A stretch of DNA of 33,900 nt from Phycisphaerales bacterium. GTDB taxonomy: Bacteria > Planctomycetota > Phycisphaerae > Phycisphaerales > UBA1924. The notes under the pieces are model-generated. The model saw nothing but the letters and a program-made list of their open reading frames with translations, did not search any database and had not been told where the DNA came from. Numbering within the stretch: the stretch's first letter is position 1; each line of letters begins with the position of its first letter. The translations under genes were made by a program, and so were the position numbers. The stretch lies in NCBI GenBank assembly GCA_016741915.1, contig JACVCS010000041.1, positions 1 to 33,900 of the forward strand, read 5' to 3'. Below are positions 32,364 to 33,900 of the stretch, piece by piece.

Positions 32364-32879
32364 TCAGGGGCCCGGGGTCGATGCCAAGGGCTCCGGCACA
32401 CTGGTAGATGAACTTCCAGACGTCGGCGGCTCTTGTGGAAGCGGAACCATCCGGTTCACGAGCTTGTCCAGCTCGCTCTCGCTGGTCAGCGTCTGGATCC
32501 GCTTCTCCGTCAGGTCGCGGGCCTTGTCCAGTACCCGGTTGGTGGCCTGGAGCACCCGCCCGAGGTTGGCCCGGTCCCTCGGGCTCGGGCAGAAACTGAT
32601 GAGTTCATCCAGCACCGCGCCCGTCGCGGCCTCAATGGCGTCGCCCGCCATCGCCTTGCCGAACTCCTCATCGGAGACCTTGGCGGCGTCTGCCTCGGGC
32701 TTGCAGACGGCGTAGACCACATCGCACAGCAGCACCGGGTCGCGGATGAGCTTCTCGATGAGCGTCCCCTCGATGACCTGCATGAGGTCGACGCCTGTGA
32801 GCCCGCGCACGCGTTTAAGCGTGGCGACGTTGATGTCCACCGTCCAGGTCCGACCCGCGTTGTCCTTGAACTGCCGCAT
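32364..32879 (-). CDS. Phage tail assembly chaperone, first part
   Basis: A 171-residue protein starting MRQFKDNAGRTWTVDINVATLKRVRG, the common N-terminus of tail chaperone genes found between the tail tube and tape measure genes. It continues LTGVDLMQVIEG, then helical regions (LLCDVVYAVCKPEADAAKV; LQATNRVLDKARDLTEKRIQ). Its last 20 or so residues (after LVNRMVPLPQEPP) are Ser/Thr/Pro-rich, typical of the non-shifted tail end. The -1 frame over the last 60 bases reads into a conserved-looking extension. Lambda gpG/gpGT is the model: the shifted form binds the tape measure protein and recruits tube subunits. The start lies 15 bases after the tail tube stop. Confidence 0.85.
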   Translation of the reverse strand: MRQFKDNAGRTWTVDINVATLKRVRGLTGVDLMQVIEGTLIEKLIRDPVLLCDVVYAVCKPEADAAKVSDEEFGKAMAGDAIEAATGAVLDELISFCPSPRDRANLGRVLQATNRVLDKARDLTEKRIQTLTSESELDKLVNRMVPLPQEPPTSGSSSTSVPEPLASTPGP

Positions 32880-32893
32880 CCGTGCCTCCGTGC

Positions 32894-33322
32894 TTAGCTG
32901 CCGATCCATGAGGGCGCCGTGGTCGAGTAGGTCACCTTCGCCGTCACCGACACCGTGATGGCCTCCTCGAGGGCCTCGCTGCGGCTGAAGTTGGTGATCG
33001 AGAAGTCCGCCTGCAGGCCCTGGCCCGCGGCCGCGTCGAGGATCTGCAGGCCGATGGGGTCGTTGTTGAAGAAGGCGTTCTTGATGGCGGTGAACCCGGC
33101 ATCGCCGGTGTCCCAGACCATCTCGAACTCGACGCTCGCCTCCTTGAGCGTGGCGACCGTCGCCCGCCAGCCGTTGTTGGCTCGCGTGGTGACGTCCGCC
33201 TCGCCCGCTTCCAGGTTGAGCGTCACGTCGCGGGTGTTGCCCAGCGCCGTCCACGCACCCGCGCCGCCCTGACCGCCGACCTTGTACTTGAGGGCGGCCT
33301 CCATGCCGAGCTTGATTGCCAT
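32894..33322 (-). CDS. Phage major tail tube protein
   Basis: A 142-residue protein with an AAAGGAG site before the ATG. It begins MAIKLGMEAALKYKVGGQGG and contains ALGNTRDVTLNLEAGEADVTTRANNGWRATVATLKEASVEFEMVWD, the pattern of tail tube proteins (TP901-1/lambda gpV-like fold), followed by strand-rich sequence ending VSVTAKVTYSTTAPSW. Tube proteins stack as hexamers around the tape measure. Its place before the chaperone gene and after small tail-completion genes is canonical. Confidence 0.9.
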   Translation of the reverse strand: MAIKLGMEAALKYKVGGQGGAGAWTALGNTRDVTLNLEAGEADVTTRANNGWRATVATLKEASVEFEMVWDTGDAGFTAIKNAFFNNDPIGLQILDAAAGQGLQADFSITNFSRSEALEEAITVSVTAKVTYSTTAPSWIGS

Positions 33323-33334
33323 CGCTGACTCCTT

Positions 33335-33592
33335 TCACTCGGCGCTGTGGCCGACCACAAAGACCATCTCGCCGCCCTTGCTCTTGACCAGAATGTCCGC
33401 CAGGTTCACCCGCTCGAAGTAGTACTGCGTGCCCGGGGCGACCTCGATGGGGTCGGTCTTCCCGTCCGAGAGCAGCAGGTCCTGCGTGTTCTTGTGCGAC
33501 GCGGTGAGCGTGAACGTCGCCACGAGCTTCGTCGCCGAAAGCGGCTTGTCGCCGCCGTCCAGATCGACCTTGAAGATGATGGCATTCCTCAC
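33335..33592 (-). CDS. Small phage protein between tail completion and tube genes
   Basis: An 85-residue protein from a GTG at 33592 with a GGAGG site 7 bases upstream. It is beta-rich (AIIFKVDLDGGDK; KLVATFTLTASHK; DILVKSKGGEMVFVV) and has no membrane segment. No family recognised. The position suggests a small tail or connector component. Confidence 0.7.
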   Translation of the reverse strand: MRNAIIFKVDLDGGDKPLSATKLVATFTLTASHKNTQDLLLSDGKTDPIEVAPGTQYYFERVNLADILVKSKGGEMVFVVGHSAE

Positions 33593-33595
33593 GCA

Positions 33596-33900
33596 CTACC
33601 TCCGCTCGCGGTACGTCACACTCAGCACGCTCGTGAACACCCGGTGCTGCTCGAGCGCCTCGCTCGACACCACCGGCTCGTTGTTGATCCCGACCCACGC
33701 CGCGTCGGGGAAGCTCTCCAGCCGTTTGAACCGAAGGTGATCCGCGATCGCTTCGACCAGCACGAGCAGTTCGTCGATCGCCGCGTCCATCCCATCGGCG
33801 GGGAGCTTCTTCTGCACGCCCACATCCACGACGTACTCGATGGCCAGGCTGTCCCGCGTCACCGGCGACATCTGCAGCGTACGGGGAACCACCGAGACCC
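33596..33900 (-). CDS. Tail completion/terminator-type protein (partial at window edge)
   Basis: The frame stays open to the right edge, so the start may lie outside; a GTG at 33892 would give 98 residues. Sequence: SPVTRDSLAIEYVVDVGVQKKLP, then a helix AAIDELLVLVEAIADHLRF and a strand-rich end EQHRVFTSVLSVTYRERR. The strand-helix-strand layout and its position two genes before the tail tube fit tail terminator or tail completion proteins of siphoviruses. This is by layout and context, not by a motif. Confidence 0.65.
   Translation of the reverse strand, partial: VSVVPRTLQMSPVTRDSLAIEYVVDVGVQKKLPADGMDAAIDELLVLVEAIADHLRFKRLESFPDAAWVGINNEPVVSSEALEQHRVFTSVLSVTYRERR

Noticed and set aside
32425..32480. 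Canonical X XXY YYZ slippery heptamer for the chaperone frameshift
   Set aside because: Each candidate in the overlap was checked by eye and none fits the pattern in the zero frame, so no site is claimed even though the frameshift itself is likely.

Overview
The window is GC-rich throughout and almost fully coding. The gene content suggests a Gram-negative member of the Planctomycetota, most likely Phycisphaerae-like. The grounds are an outer-membrane TorF-type porin of the form common in that phylum, many lipoproteins with lipoboxes, RND and MacAB-type envelope exporters, and several secreted His/Cys-rich proteins I associate with planctomycetes. This assignment is an inference from protein style; there is no rRNA or other marker in the window.

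Layout. (1) 1-4832: a DNA-alkylation-repair-like HEAT protein on the + strand, then a leftward potassium operon read from 3380 down to 1244. That operon holds a 53-aa membrane protein, kdpF and kdpA, each overlapping the next by ATGA. No kdpB or kdpC follows. A TorF-like porin is transcribed divergently from this operon. (2) 4833-5552: about 720 bases with no gene I can support, holding a strong hairpin and a weak tRNA-3'-end-like sequence. (3) 5553-17023: a rightward heavy-metal resistance region. It has a secreted Cys/His-rich protein, a czcC-czcB-czcA tripartite HME-RND efflux system, three consecutive secreted or lipid-anchored proteins with a related C-terminal beta domain (two very His-rich), a Zn/Cd/Pb-type P1B ATPase, and a second secreted Cys-rich protein. 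The likely logic is that the ATPase moves metal from cytoplasm to periplasm, the His-rich proteins buffer it there, and CzcCBA moves it out of the cell. No metal-responsive regulator is visible. (4) 17144-23031: a MacAB-like exporter (adaptor, ATPase, two different FtsX-type permeases) and a secreted protein made of two copies of a Cys-containing domain.

(5) 23025-33900: a leftward block of tail genes of a siphovirus-like prophage, or a derived particle, running off the right edge. In order of transcription: a tail-completion-type protein (partial), a small protein, a major tail tube protein, a tail assembly chaperone with a probable -1 frameshift extension, a lipoprotein, an HK97-gp10-like protein, a tape measure protein and two large unrecognised structural-type proteins. 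Five genes chained by short overlaps then follow: a methyltransferase, a GPSL-motif (DUF115/sialyltransferase-like) protein, a Hint-domain protein embedded in long Gly/Ser/Pro repeats, and two DXD glycosyltransferases.

The most unusual item is this last module: a predicted self-processing Hint protein with silk-like GPGGS repeats and Ser-rich tracts, co-expressed with sugar-transfer enzymes at the distal end of a tail operon. The frameshifted chaperone, the trio of metal-chelating proteins and the kdpFA operon lacking kdpBC are the other main points.
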